The notes under the pieces: generated by a model
The model's database searches: none
What the model saw: the letters and a program-made list of their open reading frames with translations, nothing else
Told to the model about the DNA's origin: nothing
Made by a program: the position numbers and the translations under genes
Shown here: in pieces, positions 52,112 through 61,798 of the stretch
How positions within the stretch are numbered: position 1 is the stretch's first letter
Layout: every line of letters begins with the position of its first letter
Assembly (NCBI RefSeq): GCF_003991905.1
Contig: NZ_RSCL01000040.1
Location: 1 to 64,000, forward strand
Length of the DNA: 64,000 nucleotides
Origin: Dulcicalothrix desertica PCC 7102
Lineage (GTDB): Bacteria > Cyanobacteriota > Cyanobacteriia > Cyanobacteriales > Nostocaceae
Direction: 5' to 3'

Positions 52112-54787
52112 ATGACACTTCCCAGTCCCGGTAGCGTCTTGGCTACTTTAACTGAACTGACGCAGGTAAACCGCACTCACGCCCTTTTACGTCGCGTTAA
52201 AGACCTGTCAGTCACTGAATTCGTTTGTTTGCTTGACTTTATCACCGCCGAATTTCAACAATTTCTGCGCGCGATAGAGTTAATTAACAATGAAGCTCTA
52301 GAAACAATGCTAGAGAGGGTTTTAGAAGCCATAACCCTCAAAATCGGTCAAATTCTTCAAGCCCAACATACCACCATCTTTCTAGTTGATTACGATAAAA
52401 ATCAATTATGGACGAAAATAGTACAGGAAAACGTCCATAAACCAATAGAAATTAGGACTCCTATCACCGTTGGTATTCCTGGACATGTAGCTAGTACGGG
52501 TCAATACTTAAATATTTCTGATATTTCAAGTCACCCTCTATTTAGTCCCGAATTAGAAAAACAAATGGGCTACAAAATCAAAAATATTTTGTGTATGCCC
52601 GTAATTAGCAGCAAAAATCAGACTGTTGCAGTTGTGCAACTGGCAAATAAAGCAGGTGATACGCCGTTTGACCAGGAAGACGAACGACGGTTTCGTGACT
52701 TTGCTGAGTCCATAGGCATTATTTTGGAAAGCTGTCAGTCTTTTTATGTTGCCGCACGTAACCAACGTGGCGCCACAGCTTTACTACGCGCAACTCAAAC
52801 TTTAGGGCAAAGTTTAGATTTAGAAGCAACTTTGCAAATAGTGATGGAACAAGCGCGTATCCTCATGCAAGCTGACCGCAGTACGTTGTTTCTACACCGC
52901 AAAGAAATGAATGAACTGTGGACGAAAGTCGCAGCAGCAGATGAGGAAACAATGATGGAAATCAGAATTCCCTCAAATCGTGGAATTGTGGGATATGTTG
53001 CATCAACTGGTGACGCTCTAAATATTCCTGATGCCTATAAAGACCCCCGTTTTGACCCTACTACCGACAGAAAAACAGGTTACATGACGCGGAATATTCT
53101 CTGTTTACCTGTATTTAATTCCGCAAACGAGTTAATTGGGGTTACGCAGTTAATCAATAAGCAACAAGGCAGCTTTACTGCTTCAGATGAAGAATTTATG
53201 CGCGCTTTTAATATCCAAGCGGGTATCGCACTGGAAAACGCGCGTTTGTTTGAAAATGTATTGCTTGAAAAACAGTATCAAAAAGATATTTTACAAAGTC
53301 TTTCTGACGCCGTTATTTCAACTGATATGGAAGGACGAATTGTTACAATTAACGATGCAGCCCTAGGGTTACTTGGATGTCCTCTAAGTGATGCTTATAG
53401 TAAATATAATAAACCCTTATGGGAACAGAACCTAATTGGGCGCCTAGTTTGGGATGTAGTACCAATTGACAATTTACAAATGCGACTCCAAGACAGCTTA
53501 ACGTTAGGAGCTAGGCATTATGTACCCGAACAAAATTTAACAGTAGGAATTTATACATATACTCAAATTCAGCCAGAAAATAGCTTTACAGACCAAACAA
53601 CTTCTTCAAAGGCGCCGGGTAAAATACCTACATCTCGTGCAAAAGCTGCAACTACAGAAGATACAACAGATGTATTACCTAATTCGAGTTCAATACAATG
53701 CTCAATACTAGCGATACGCGACCGTAACAATCAAGATATATTTATTCCTTGGAATCATCCCTTAACTCCACAGTCAGAATTACTACAAGCTTCGCAGATT
53801 GAAGCTATTGAGCGCAGCATGAATTTAACCGTAAACCCCTTGACAAATCCTGAAGGAGGTGTACGTGGTGGACTTGTAGTTCTAGAGGATATCAGTCGCG
53901 AGAAGCGGATGAAAACCACTATGTATAGATATTTAACGCCTCATGTTGCAGAACAAGTCATGGCGTTAGGCGAAGATGCATTAATGGTAGGTGAGCGTAA
54001 AGAAGTTACTATTTTATTTTCTGATATCAGAGGATACACCACACTTACAGAAAATCTTGGCGCCGCTGAAGTAGTTTCGCTGCTCAACCAATATTTTGGA
54101 ACAATGGTTGAAGCAGTATTTAATCACGAAGGAACCTTAGATAAATTTATTGGTGATGCGTTAATGGCAGTTTTCGGCGCCCCATTACCATTAAATGAGA
54201 ATCATGCATGGAAAGCAGTACAAGCAGCCTTAGAAATGCGATGCCGACTGGAAGAATTCAACCAGCGTCGAATTATACAAGAACAACCAATAATACATAT
54301 AGGTATAGGTATTAGTTCAGGCGAAGTTGTTTCAGGTAATATCGGCTCACACAAACGCATGGACTACACAGTTATTGGCGACGGAGTAAATTTAAGCTCT
54401 CGATTAGAAACAGTAACAAAAGAATACGGTTGCGACATTGTATTAAGCGAATTTACGTATCAACTTTGTAGCGAACGAATTTGGGTACGTCAACTCGATA
54501 AAATCCGTGTCAAAGGAAAACACCAAGCCGTTAATATATACGAACTAATTGGCGACCGTAGCACACCACTAGATGATAAAACCCAAGAATTTTTATCACA
54601 CTATCATGCAGGACGTTCCGCGTATATATCACGTAACTTTCGAGACGCAGTTATTTGCTTTGAAGCAGCCAAACAACTCAGACCTTTCGACCATACCACA
54701 GACGTTCATCTCGAACGCGCCCGCAATTACCTAAATCAACCCCCATCCAGTTCATGGGACGGAGTATGGACAATGAGTACTAAGTAA
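52112..54787 (+). CDS. cyaB: Adenylate cyclase with tandem GAF domains (CyaB type)
   Basis: The 891-residue protein has two GAF domains (~residues 64-210 and 228-385), each with cyclic-nucleotide-binding NKFDE-like residues (NKAGDTPFDQEDE; NKQQGSFTASDEE), a PAS domain (~395-500, VISTDMEGRIVTINDAALGL), a variable insert, and a class III cyclase (~630-815) with metal Asp residues in FSDIRGYTTLTE and FIGDALMAVFGAP and DYTVIGDGVNLSSRLE. A TPR-like end follows. It resembles the Anabaena CyaB1/CyaB2 pair, in which cAMP binds the GAF tandem and activates the enzyme. Which of the two it equals is not clear. Confidence 0.92.
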   Translation: MTLPSPGSVLATLTELTQVNRTHALLRRVKDLSVTEFVCLLDFITAEFQQFLRAIELINNEALETMLERVLEAITLKIGQILQAQHTTIFLVDYDKNQLWTKIVQENVHKPIEIRTPITVGIPGHVASTGQYLNISDISSHPLFSPELEKQMGYKIKNILCMPVISSKNQTVAVVQLANKAGDTPFDQEDERRFRDFAESIGIILESCQSFYVAARNQRGATALLRATQTLGQSLDLEATLQIVMEQARILMQADRSTLFLHRKEMNELWTKVAAADEETMMEIRIPSNRGIVGYVASTGDALNIPDAYKDPRFDPTTDRKTGYMTRNILCLPVFNSANELIGVTQLINKQQGSFTASDEEFMRAFNIQAGIALENARLFENVLLEKQYQKDILQSLSDAVISTDMEGRIVTINDAALGLLGCPLSDAYSKYNKPLWEQNLIGRLVWDVVPIDNLQMRLQDSLTLGARHYVPEQNLTVGIYTYTQIQPENSFTDQTTSSKAPGKIPTSRAKAATTEDTTDVLPNSSSIQCSILAIRDRNNQDIFIPWNHPLTPQSELLQASQIEAIERSMNLTVNPLTNPEGGVRGGLVVLEDISREKRMKTTMYRYLTPHVAEQVMALGEDALMVGERKEVTILFSDIRGYTTLTENLGAAEVVSLLNQYFGTMVEAVFNHEGTLDKFIGDALMAVFGAPLPLNENHAWKAVQAALEMRCRLEEFNQRRIIQEQPIIHIGIGISSGEVVSGNIGSHKRMDYTVIGDGVNLSSRLETVTKEYGCDIVLSEFTYQLCSERIWVRQLDKIRVKGKHQAVNIYELIGDRSTPLDDKTQEFLSHYHAGRSAYISRNFRDAVICFEAAKQLRPFDHTTDVHLERARNYLNQPPSSSWDGVWTMSTK

Positions 54788-54788
54788 T

Positions 54789-54860
54789 GAGTGCTGAGTA
54801 ATGAGTGCTGAGTAATGAGTTCTAACTTTTAACTTCCACTCAGCACTCAGCACTCAGCAC
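54789..54860. terminator. Heptamer-repeat hairpin between convergent genes
   Basis: GTGCTGAGTAATGA repeats on the left face ACTCAGC/CAGCACT heptamers on the right; the two sets are complementary and can form a long stem between the cyclase gene and the convergent 88-residue gene. TTTTAAC follows on the right, and a T-rich run on the left strand. Confidence 0.75.
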
Positions 54861-54862
54861 TT

Positions 54863-55129
54863 TTAACTTTCTTCTGTGTTGCCAAAAGGATTCTCACCAA
54901 TATGTAACTCTTTCTTCGCTCGTTTTAACTGCTTCCACAGTGCCTTAACTTGCTCATACGCATCTTCGGGAGATATTTTACCAGAAGTTTCCAAGCTGCA
55001 AATAAAGCTAATTTTCTGTGCGAACTCTTGCAAGTTAGCATTAAATACCAAGTTTTCTGGTTTTACTTGACCATAGTAACGACTGCGAGGGTAAAGAAAA
55101 TCGTCTTTGTTCACTTGTGCTGTCTCCAT
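54863..55129 (-). CDS. Small conserved cyanobacterial protein of unknown function
   Basis: The 88-residue protein contains NKDDFLYPRSRYYGQVKPEN, LVFNANLQEFAQKISFICSL and ISPEDAYEQVKALWKQLK. I recall this as a conserved small cyanobacterial family (possibly DUF7219) without known role. It is soluble and mostly helical. The ATG 55129 start is preceded by no strong ribosome-binding site. It stands alone. Confidence 0.7.
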   Translation of the reverse strand: METAQVNKDDFLYPRSRYYGQVKPENLVFNANLQEFAQKISFICSLETSGKISPEDAYEQVKALWKQLKRAKKELHIGENPFGNTEES

Positions 55130-55535
55130 TTGAAAAACCCTGTATTTATATAATGTGGGAAAGTTGAGTGTAGCTATAATGCCACTAGATGCATTTTTAT
55201 GCTTATTAATAATCTTTCTTATATAAAATTAATATTAATTATCACTATGCCGTAATTAGTTTAAGTAATAAGTATCAATAATTACTATTTAAAGTGTTAC
55301 ATTTCTGTCTTGACATCCGCGAATCAACTGATTTTATAAATTACACAAATACTTTTTAATCGCAACATACTTAGGTACAATAGCTACAAAGTAGAAAAGT
55401 TACTATTTGGTTATTTCCAGATACTAGGGGTAAGTGAGGCGCCGGAATAGGAATTTTTAACGCGCGTTTGGGACAACTAAAGATAAAATGGTTGAGCATC
55501 AAAGCGTCGAACGCCCAGATATCTAATTTTCTATC
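55130..55535. other. Divergent intergenic region upstream of purC
   Basis: It is AT-rich up to 55430 and then contains one GGCGCC and a CGCGCG. It should hold two promoters. No repeat or RNA gene was recognised. Confidence 0.5.
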
Positions 55536-56276
55536 ATGCCTGTTCACACTAAGTTATACGAAGGCAAAGCCAAAATTATCTACTCTACGGAAGAACCTGA
55601 TATTTTGCTTGCCGACTACAAAGACGATGCCACCGCCTTTAACGCTCAGAAGCGTGGTAGCATTCTTAACAAGGGAGTCATCAATTGTACCATCTCTAGT
55701 AAGCTTTTTCAAGAACTAGAAGCGTTGGGTATTAAAACCCATTACATTGATACTCCGACGCCGAACCAAATGCGGGTTAAGGCAGTAAAAATTATTCCAC
55801 TAGAAGTTGTAGTACGAAATATTGCCGCAGGCAGCTTATGCCAACAAACAGGATTAGCGCTAGGAACAGTGCTATCTAAACCTTTGGTGGAATTTTATTA
55901 TAAAAATGACCAACTAGGAGACCCACTTTTAACACGCGAGCGCTTATTATTACTTGAACTAGCCACTGTGGAACAAGTAGAGCAAGTAACTCATCTAGCA
56001 TTAAACATCAATCAGTTTTTACGTGACTTTTGGGTGCGCTGCGATATAACCTTAGTTGACTTTAAACTGGAGTTTGGTTTGGACTCACAACAGCAAATTC
56101 TGCTGGCAGACGAAATTAGTCCCGATACATGTCGTTTGTGGGATACCTCACAACAAACTGACCCCGACCGTCGAGTTCTTGACAAAGACCGCTTTCGTCG
56201 AGATATGGGAAATGTAGAAAATGCTTATCAGGAGGTTCTAAATCGCGTATTAAAGGCAGTGGAAACCAAAAATTAA
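55536..56276 (+). CDS. purC: SAICAR synthase (phosphoribosylaminoimidazole-succinocarboxamide synthase)
   Basis: The 246-residue enzyme joins aspartate to CAIR with ATP in purine synthesis. Marks are YEGKAKIIYSTEEPDILLAD, YKDDATAFNAQKRG, IIPLEVVVRNIAAGSLCQQT and ILLADEISPDTCRLWD, all diagnostic of the family. Length is standard, start ATG 55536. It lies upstream of the omp85-lpx cluster with a 164-base gap, an arrangement common in cyanobacteria. Confidence 0.97.
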   Translation: MPVHTKLYEGKAKIIYSTEEPDILLADYKDDATAFNAQKRGSILNKGVINCTISSKLFQELEALGIKTHYIDTPTPNQMRVKAVKIIPLEVVVRNIAAGSLCQQTGLALGTVLSKPLVEFYYKNDQLGDPLLTRERLLLLELATVEQVEQVTHLALNINQFLRDFWVRCDITLVDFKLEFGLDSQQQILLADEISPDTCRLWDTSQQTDPDRRVLDKDRFRRDMGNVENAYQEVLNRVLKAVETKN

Positions 56277-56440
56277 TCTATTTGAGCTTATTACTCGTTC
56301 TTTTATAGTTTCGGTTATCCTTTGTAGTTGCTAGCCTTGACTATTAGCCGTTAACTAGTAAACATTAGCTGATGACTAACGTCAAAAACGCGAATCGCTT
56401 ACTATTAACTACCGACATTAACTACTTTTTTTGATGGTGT

Positions 56441-58885
56441 GTGGACGTGAAGAGGAAACTAGATAAAATGCGCTTATCTCCCGTTTTGGTGACTGTGGTG
56501 GCAATTACCGCACCACTAGCCAGTTCGATTGCAAATGCACAAACTCCGCAGCAAAAGTTAGTACAAAAATTAATACAAAGTAGCAATAAGACCAATGAAG
56601 TTGCTACCTTAGCTCCGACTGTTAATAATGGGCATCAAGTAGTTGCAGTTTTTCCAGCAGCATCTGAAGCTTTAAAAACAATACCTGCGAGTGCCAAACC
56701 AAATACTGTGGCGCCAAATGGTAGTCAAATAAAACTTTCTCCAACGAGTCAAGTTCCAACTCCACTACCTAACCCCCTTCAACAGCAACCAATTCAACAG
56801 CAACCAATTCAACAGCAACCAAACCAAATACCTAATACGGTTCCAAACCAGCAAACACCGCTACCACCGATAGTGCCAGAAACACCATCGCAGCAACAAG
56901 TTCCTCAACAAGTTCCTCAACAAGTTCCGCAACAAGTTCCTCAACAGGTTCCTCAACAGGTTCCTCAACAGGTTCCGGCGCCAGAAAATCCTTCAACGCC
57001 TCAATTTAACCTGCCTCCGCAAAATCAACCGGGTCAAACACCTGCCCCAACAGAACCGCGCGTTTTAGTATCAGAGGTGTCAGTTAGACCTCAAAGCGGA
57101 CAATTGGCGCCTGAGCTAGAAAAAGAAGTGTATCGTGTAATTAGGACACAAGCAGGACGTACCACAACACGCTCACAATTACAAGAAGACATTAACTCGA
57201 TTTTTGCAACTGGCTTCTTCTCAAACGTACAAGCATTACCAGAAGACACACCACTAGGTGTGCGCGTTAGCTTTGTTGTTCAACAAAACCCAGTCTTGAC
57301 AAAAGTTCAACTTCAAGCTAATCCAGGTACAAATGTAGCCTCAGTTTTACCACCAGCAGCGGTAGATGAAATATTTAAAGAACAATACGGCAGAATTCTT
57401 AACCTACGTGATTTACAAGAAGGAATTAAAGCATTAACCAAACGCTATCAAGACCAAGGTTTTGTACTGGCAAACATTATCGGCGCCCCTCAAGTAGCAG
57501 AAAATGGTGTAGTGACGTTACAAGTAGCAGAAGGGGTTGTTGAAAACATTCGCGTTAGATTCCGTAATAAAGACGGTCAAGAAACCAACGAAAAAGGTGA
57601 ACCAATTCGTGGTAGTACACAGACGTATATTGTGACGCGGGAGTTAGAATTAAAACCTGGCACAATCTTTAACCGCAACATAGTTCAAAGAGATTTGCAG
57701 CGCGTATTTGGATTAGGGTTATTTGAAGACGTTAACGTATCGCTTGACCCAGGCAGTGACCCAAGTAAAGTTGATGTAGTCGTTAACGTTGTAGAGCGCA
57801 ATAGCGGTTCAATCGCAGCAGGTGCAGGTATAAGTTCTGCCAGTGGTTTGTTTGGTACCATCAGTTACCAACAGCAAAACCTCAACGGTAGAAACCAGAA
57901 ATTAGGCGCCGAATTACAGCTTTCCACACGTGATTTATTATTTGATGTTCGGTTTACCGACCCTTGGATAGCCGGAGACCCGTACAGAACCTCATATACA
58001 ATCAATGCGTTTAGACGACAGTCGATATCACTTCTTTTTGAAGGCAAAGACGATAACATTGAAACATTTGACCCAAATAATCCAACCGAAGAGGGAGACC
58101 GTCCGCGCGTCTTTAGAACCGGGGGTGGTGTTACATTTACTCGTCCTTTATCCGCAAATCCATTTAGGGCAGCTGAATGGGTAGCTTCTGCAGGTTTACA
58201 ATACCAACGAGTTTCGACGAGAGATTTTGACCAAGACGTAAGAAGATTTGGGAGAGTAAATTTAGACCCAAATCGTCAAGTTGAACTTACCGCATCAGGT
58301 ACTGGCGAAGACGATTTATTATTTTTACAACTAGGCGCCTCGCGCGACAAACGTAATAATCCTCTACAACCAACAAGTGGCTCATTATTGCGTTTTGGTG
58401 TAGATCAATCTGTACCAGTAGGACTAGGTAACATTTTCTTAACCCGTTTACGTGGTAGCTACAGCTATTACATTCCAGTTAGCTTTACTAATTTTACTAA
58501 AGGGCCTCAAGCTTTAGCCTTCAACTTCCAAGGAGGAACCATCCTAGGAGACTTGCCACCTTACGAAGCATTCTCATTAGGTGGTAGTAACTCAGTTCGG
58601 GGTTACGAAGAAGGACAACTAGGTAGTGGTCGCAGTTACGTACAGGCATCTGTCGAATATCGCTTCCCAGTATTCTCAGTAGTAAGCGGCGCCTTATTCT
58701 TCGATGTAGGTAGTGATTTAGGCACCAGTACGCGACCAGCCGAAGTATTAAACAAAAACGGTACAGGGTACGGCTACGGTCTAGGTGTGCGCGTCCAATC
58801 ACCATTAGGACCCATCCGTATCGACTACGGTATCAATGACGATGGTGATAGCCGTATCAACTTTGGAATCGGGGAAAGATTTTAA
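56441..58885 (+). CDS. bamA: Omp85/BamA outer-membrane assembly protein
   Basis: The 814-residue protein inserts beta-barrel proteins into the outer membrane. It has a signal peptide (LSPVLVTVVAITAPLASSIA, then NA-QTP), a long Pro/Gln-rich region (~90-200) with tandem QQVP and PIQQQ repeats, three POTRA domains (~205-440, e.g. LVSEVSVRP, GFFSNVQALPED, ELELKPGTIFNRNIVQRDLQ) and a C-terminal barrel with SLGGSNSVRGYEEGQLGSGR (the VRGY motif, loop 6) and a final F. GTG 56441 and ATG 56468 are both possible starts. It heads the lipid A gene cluster. The Pro/Gln-rich region is typical of cyanobacterial Omp85. Confidence 0.95.
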   Translation: MDVKRKLDKMRLSPVLVTVVAITAPLASSIANAQTPQQKLVQKLIQSSNKTNEVATLAPTVNNGHQVVAVFPAASEALKTIPASAKPNTVAPNGSQIKLSPTSQVPTPLPNPLQQQPIQQQPIQQQPNQIPNTVPNQQTPLPPIVPETPSQQQVPQQVPQQVPQQVPQQVPQQVPQQVPAPENPSTPQFNLPPQNQPGQTPAPTEPRVLVSEVSVRPQSGQLAPELEKEVYRVIRTQAGRTTTRSQLQEDINSIFATGFFSNVQALPEDTPLGVRVSFVVQQNPVLTKVQLQANPGTNVASVLPPAAVDEIFKEQYGRILNLRDLQEGIKALTKRYQDQGFVLANIIGAPQVAENGVVTLQVAEGVVENIRVRFRNKDGQETNEKGEPIRGSTQTYIVTRELELKPGTIFNRNIVQRDLQRVFGLGLFEDVNVSLDPGSDPSKVDVVVNVVERNSGSIAAGAGISSASGLFGTISYQQQNLNGRNQKLGAELQLSTRDLLFDVRFTDPWIAGDPYRTSYTINAFRRQSISLLFEGKDDNIETFDPNNPTEEGDRPRVFRTGGGVTFTRPLSANPFRAAEWVASAGLQYQRVSTRDFDQDVRRFGRVNLDPNRQVELTASGTGEDDLLFLQLGASRDKRNNPLQPTSGSLLRFGVDQSVPVGLGNIFLTRLRGSYSYYIPVSFTNFTKGPQALAFNFQGGTILGDLPPYEAFSLGGSNSVRGYEEGQLGSGRSYVQASVEYRFPVFSVVSGALFFDVGSDLGTSTRPAEVLNKNGTGYGYGLGVRVQSPLGPIRIDYGINDDGDSRINFGIGERF
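56780..56980 (+). repeat. In-gene tandem repeats coding QQVP and QQQPI
   Basis: A 12-base unit (CAACAAGTTCCT type) is repeated about seven times (56894-56977), and before it a 15-base unit (CAACAGCAACCAATT) about three times (56780-56822). Third-base variation is small, suggesting slippage. Confidence 0.85.
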
Positions 58886-58889
58886 TTAA

Positions 58890-58956
58890 AAGTTAGGAAT
58901 TAGGAATTAGGAATTATAACTCCTAACTCCTAACTCCTAACTCCTAACTTTTTAAC
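58890..58956 (+). terminator. Heptamer-repeat hairpin after bamA
   Basis: Three TTAGGAA-type heptamers face four TCCTAAC heptamers, forming a stem starting AGTTAGGA and ending TCCTAACTTTTTAA. The T run and location 5 bases after the bamA stop make it a likely terminator or attenuator before lpxC. Confidence 0.75.
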
Positions 58957-59114
58957 TTCTGTTAGTTAGTTGACTTGTCAAATAGTTGTATTTACTTAAT
59001 ACTTTTTTGATAAGTCTTTTTCTAGTTAAAAATCCGGAGTCAAAAGTTTACTGTATGAATATTGACTTTTGATGACGTTTAACGACGTTATTACCATACC
59101 CTTGACCCAAGCGA

Positions 59115-59957
59115 ATGCAACAACATACTTTAGCCGCAGAAATCTTCCAAACAGGAGTGGGGCTGCACAGTGGTGTTACCACACATGTAACCATCAAAAG
59201 CGCGGCGCCTGGAAGTGGACGCTACTTTGTTAGAGTGGATTTACCAGAATCCCCAATAATTCCCGCACAAGTAGCAGCAGTAAACCATACTGTACTTTCA
59301 ACTCAACTAGGTAAAAACGAAATTCACATCCGTACCGTCGAGCATATATTAGCTGCTTTGGCTGGTTGTGGTGTTGATAACGCGCGTATCGAAATTGATG
59401 GACCAGAAGTCCCACTTCTTGACGGATCAGCTTTGGTGTGGGCAGAAAGCATTGGGAAGGTAGGTTTATTAGCACAATCATCTCCTTCAAAAGAAACGAT
59501 TGTTATCAATGAACCAATTTGGGTAAAACACGAAGATGCTTTCGTTTGTGCGATGCCAGCACCAGAAACGAGGTTTACATACGGTATTGATTTTGACTTA
59601 CCTGCAATTGGTAATCAATGGTACAGTTGGACAATGCCCACATCAGAAGATTATTCTGATAAAAGTTTCGTAACAGAAATAGCGCCAGCTCGTACATTTG
59701 GACTGTTAGACCAAATTGAGTACTTACAAAAGTCTGGATTAATTAAGGGTGGAAACTTGGAGAATGCACTAGTTTGTGGACCAGAGGGTTGGTTAAATCC
59801 GCCATTGAGGTTTCCAAACGAGCCAGTTCGTCATAAAATCTTGGACTTAGTGGGAGATTTAAGTTTGCTTGGAAAATTTCCGCAAGCTCACTTCTTGGCA
59901 TACAAAGCTAGCCACCAGTTACATGTTCAATTAGCTCAAAAAATTTTGGATTTATGA
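59115..59957 (+). CDS. lpxC: UDP-3-O-acyl-N-acetylglucosamine deacetylase
   Basis: The 280-residue zinc enzyme performs the committed step of lipid A synthesis. Marks are [40 protein letters not shown] (zinc His), [30 protein letters not shown] and [17 protein letters not shown] (zinc H-x-x-x-D). Length is slightly short but normal for cyanobacteria. It lies 229 bases after bamA and 92 before fabZ on the same strand. Confidence 0.96.
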   Translation: MQQHTLAAEIFQTGVGLHSGVTTHVTIKSAAPGSGRYFVRVDLPESPIIPAQVAAVNHTVLSTQLGKNEIHIRTVEHILAALAGCGVDNARIEIDGPEVPLLDGSALVWAESIGKVGLLAQSSPSKETIVINEPIWVKHEDAFVCAMPAPETRFTYGIDFDLPAIGNQWYSWTMPTSEDYSDKSFVTEIAPARTFGLLDQIEYLQKSGLIKGGNLENALVCGPEGWLNPPLRFPNEPVRHKILDLVGDLSLLGKFPQAHFLAYKASHQLHVQLAQKILDL

Positions 59958-60049
59958 TTTGTCTGCGACAATAAATAGATTTTAAATTAATGCTACAGTT
60001 TATAATCTTTTTGAATCAAAAATCCAAAATCCAAAATTAACAGAGTGCC

Positions 60050-60580
60050 ATGTCAATCGTCACCGAACCCAAAACTACCGATGTAACCTCTCCTGGGTCA
60101 TCTGAACCCGCATCAGAGAGCGCTTCTACACAACAATCTGAAACTAAAAAAGTTTTCAGCATTGAAGAAATACAAAAAATATTACCCCACCGTTATCCTT
60201 TTGCTTTAGTAGATAAAATCATTGATTTTGTACCAGGTAAAAGTGCCGTTGGTGTTAAAAATGTTACTGTCAACGAGCCACAGTTTCAAGGACATTTTCC
60301 TGGGCGCCCAATAATGCCAGGAGTGTTAATAGTTGAAGCTATGGCACAAGTGGGAGGTGTCGTAATGACACAAGTGCCAGAGTTAGAAGGTGGACTTTTC
60401 TTATTTGCTGGTATAGATAAAGTGCGTTTTCGCCGTCAGGTAGTACCAGGAGACCAGTTAGTAATGACTGTGGAACTGTTATGGGTGAAACAGCGTCGTT
60501 TCGGTAAAATGCAAGCTCGTGCCGAAGTAGACGGTCAACTCGCATGTGAAGGCGAACTTATGTTTTCACTCGTTACCTGA
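60050..60580 (+). CDS. fabZ: 3-hydroxyacyl-ACP dehydratase
   Basis: The 176-residue hot-dog-fold enzyme dehydrates 3-hydroxyacyl-ACP in fatty acid synthesis and draws on the same substrate as LpxA. Marks are [17 protein letters not shown], then [20 protein letters not shown] with the catalytic His and Glu. The first ~40 residues (Ser/Thr/Glu-rich) are an extension not needed for the fold. It lies between lpxC and lpxA, the usual place. Confidence 0.97.
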   Translation: MSIVTEPKTTDVTSPGSSEPASESASTQQSETKKVFSIEEIQKILPHRYPFALVDKIIDFVPGKSAVGVKNVTVNEPQFQGHFPGRPIMPGVLIVEAMAQVGGVVMTQVPELEGGLFLFAGIDKVRFRRQVVPGDQLVMTVELLWVKQRRFGKMQARAEVDGQLACEGELMFSLVT

Positions 60581-60789
60581 TGCCTTTAATCAGGAATGTG
60601 GGTACGTTAACAATCGTGCCCTTATTCACCAAAAAGGATACCAGAAAATTAGTTATTTACAACTTATATTGTAAAATCTGTTAAATTTCGATAACTTTCG
60701 CCCTCACACACACGCTTGTTGGTAACCCGACACCTTCGGCTACGGATTAATCAAATAGTCAGCACGCTTACTGTTCTGGAGATGCACCC

Positions 60790-61608
60790 TTGAAGACGCT
60801 CATTCATCCTACCGCTGTAATACATCCAAATGCGGAACTTCACTCTACAGTGCAAGTCGGTGCCTATGCTGTGATTGGAGGGCATGTGAAAGTAGGTCCC
60901 GAAACCGTAATCGGCGCCCACGTGGTGCTAGACGGGTTCACAGAAATAGGGGCACGAAATCAAATATTCCCTGGCGCAGTTATAGGTACAGAACCACAAG
61001 ATTTAAAATACGACGGCGAGCTAAGTTGGGTTAAAATCGGCGACGATAACCTAATTCGCGAGTATGTAACAATCAACCGCGCCACAGGTGCAGGAGAAGC
61101 CACACTTGTGGGTAATAGAAACCTACTCATGGCATATGTCCACGTAGGTCATAATTGTGTAATTGAAGACTCTGTAATTATTGCTAACTCGGTTGCCCTA
61201 GCGGGTCACGTATACATTGAATCACGCGCCAGACTCAGTGGAGTACTGGGAGTGCATCAATTTGTACATATTGGCAGACACGCAATGGTAGGAGGAATGA
61301 CACGTATCGACAGAGACGCACCACCATACATGACCATCGAAGGAAATCCAGCAAGAGTTCGAGCCATGAACTTGATTGGACTCAAACGCGCAGGTTTCAT
61401 ACCCGAAGAATTACAAAACCTCAAAAAAGCTTTCCGTATTTTATATCGCTCACAGCTAACATTTAAAGACGCTTTAGATGAAATTGAAATGCTAGGAGAC
61501 ACCGAGCATTTACTACATCTACGTCGCTTTTTACTGCTATCACAAATGCCAGGAAGACGCGGATTAATACCCGGTAAAGGCAAAGCTGCACTTAAAGACG
61601 ATGAATAA
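60790..61608 (+). CDS. lpxA: UDP-N-acetylglucosamine acyltransferase
   Basis: The 272-residue left-handed beta-helix enzyme starts lipid A synthesis by acylating UDP-GlcNAc. Hexapeptide repeats are visible (VIHPNAELHSTVQVGAYAVI), with the catalytic His region in AYVHVGHNCVIEDSVIIAN and the conserved GVLGVHQFVHIGRHAMVGG. The start codon is TTG at 60790 (MKTLIHPTAVIHP), because the nearby ATG at 60782 runs into a stop after three codons. Same strand as fabZ and lpxB. Confidence 0.96.
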   Translation: MKTLIHPTAVIHPNAELHSTVQVGAYAVIGGHVKVGPETVIGAHVVLDGFTEIGARNQIFPGAVIGTEPQDLKYDGELSWVKIGDDNLIREYVTINRATGAGEATLVGNRNLLMAYVHVGHNCVIEDSVIIANSVALAGHVYIESRARLSGVLGVHQFVHIGRHAMVGGMTRIDRDAPPYMTIEGNPARVRAMNLIGLKRAGFIPEELQNLKKAFRILYRSQLTFKDALDEIEMLGDTEHLLHLRRFLLLSQMPGRRGLIPGKGKAALKDDE

Positions 61609-61798
61609 AAAGTTAGGAGTTGAGAGTTAGGAGTTAGAAGTTAAGAGTTAGGAGTTAAGAGTGATAAATTTAGTATTTCGGTTTAAACTTTAAACTTTTA
61701 ACTTTTGTTCTTGTAAACAACTATGTCAATTTTCTTAATTTCTACTTCTTAGCTCCTAACTCCTCACTCCTCACTCCTCACTCCTAACTTTATTTAAC
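61609..61798. repeat. Opposed heptamer-repeat arrays between lpxA and lpxB
   Basis: AGTTAGG/GAGTTAG-type heptamers (61610-61660) and CTCCTAA/CTCCTCA-type heptamers (61747-61792) lie in inverted orientation around ~85 bases, able to form a long stem with an AT-rich loop. It directly precedes the lpxB start. Confidence 0.8.
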
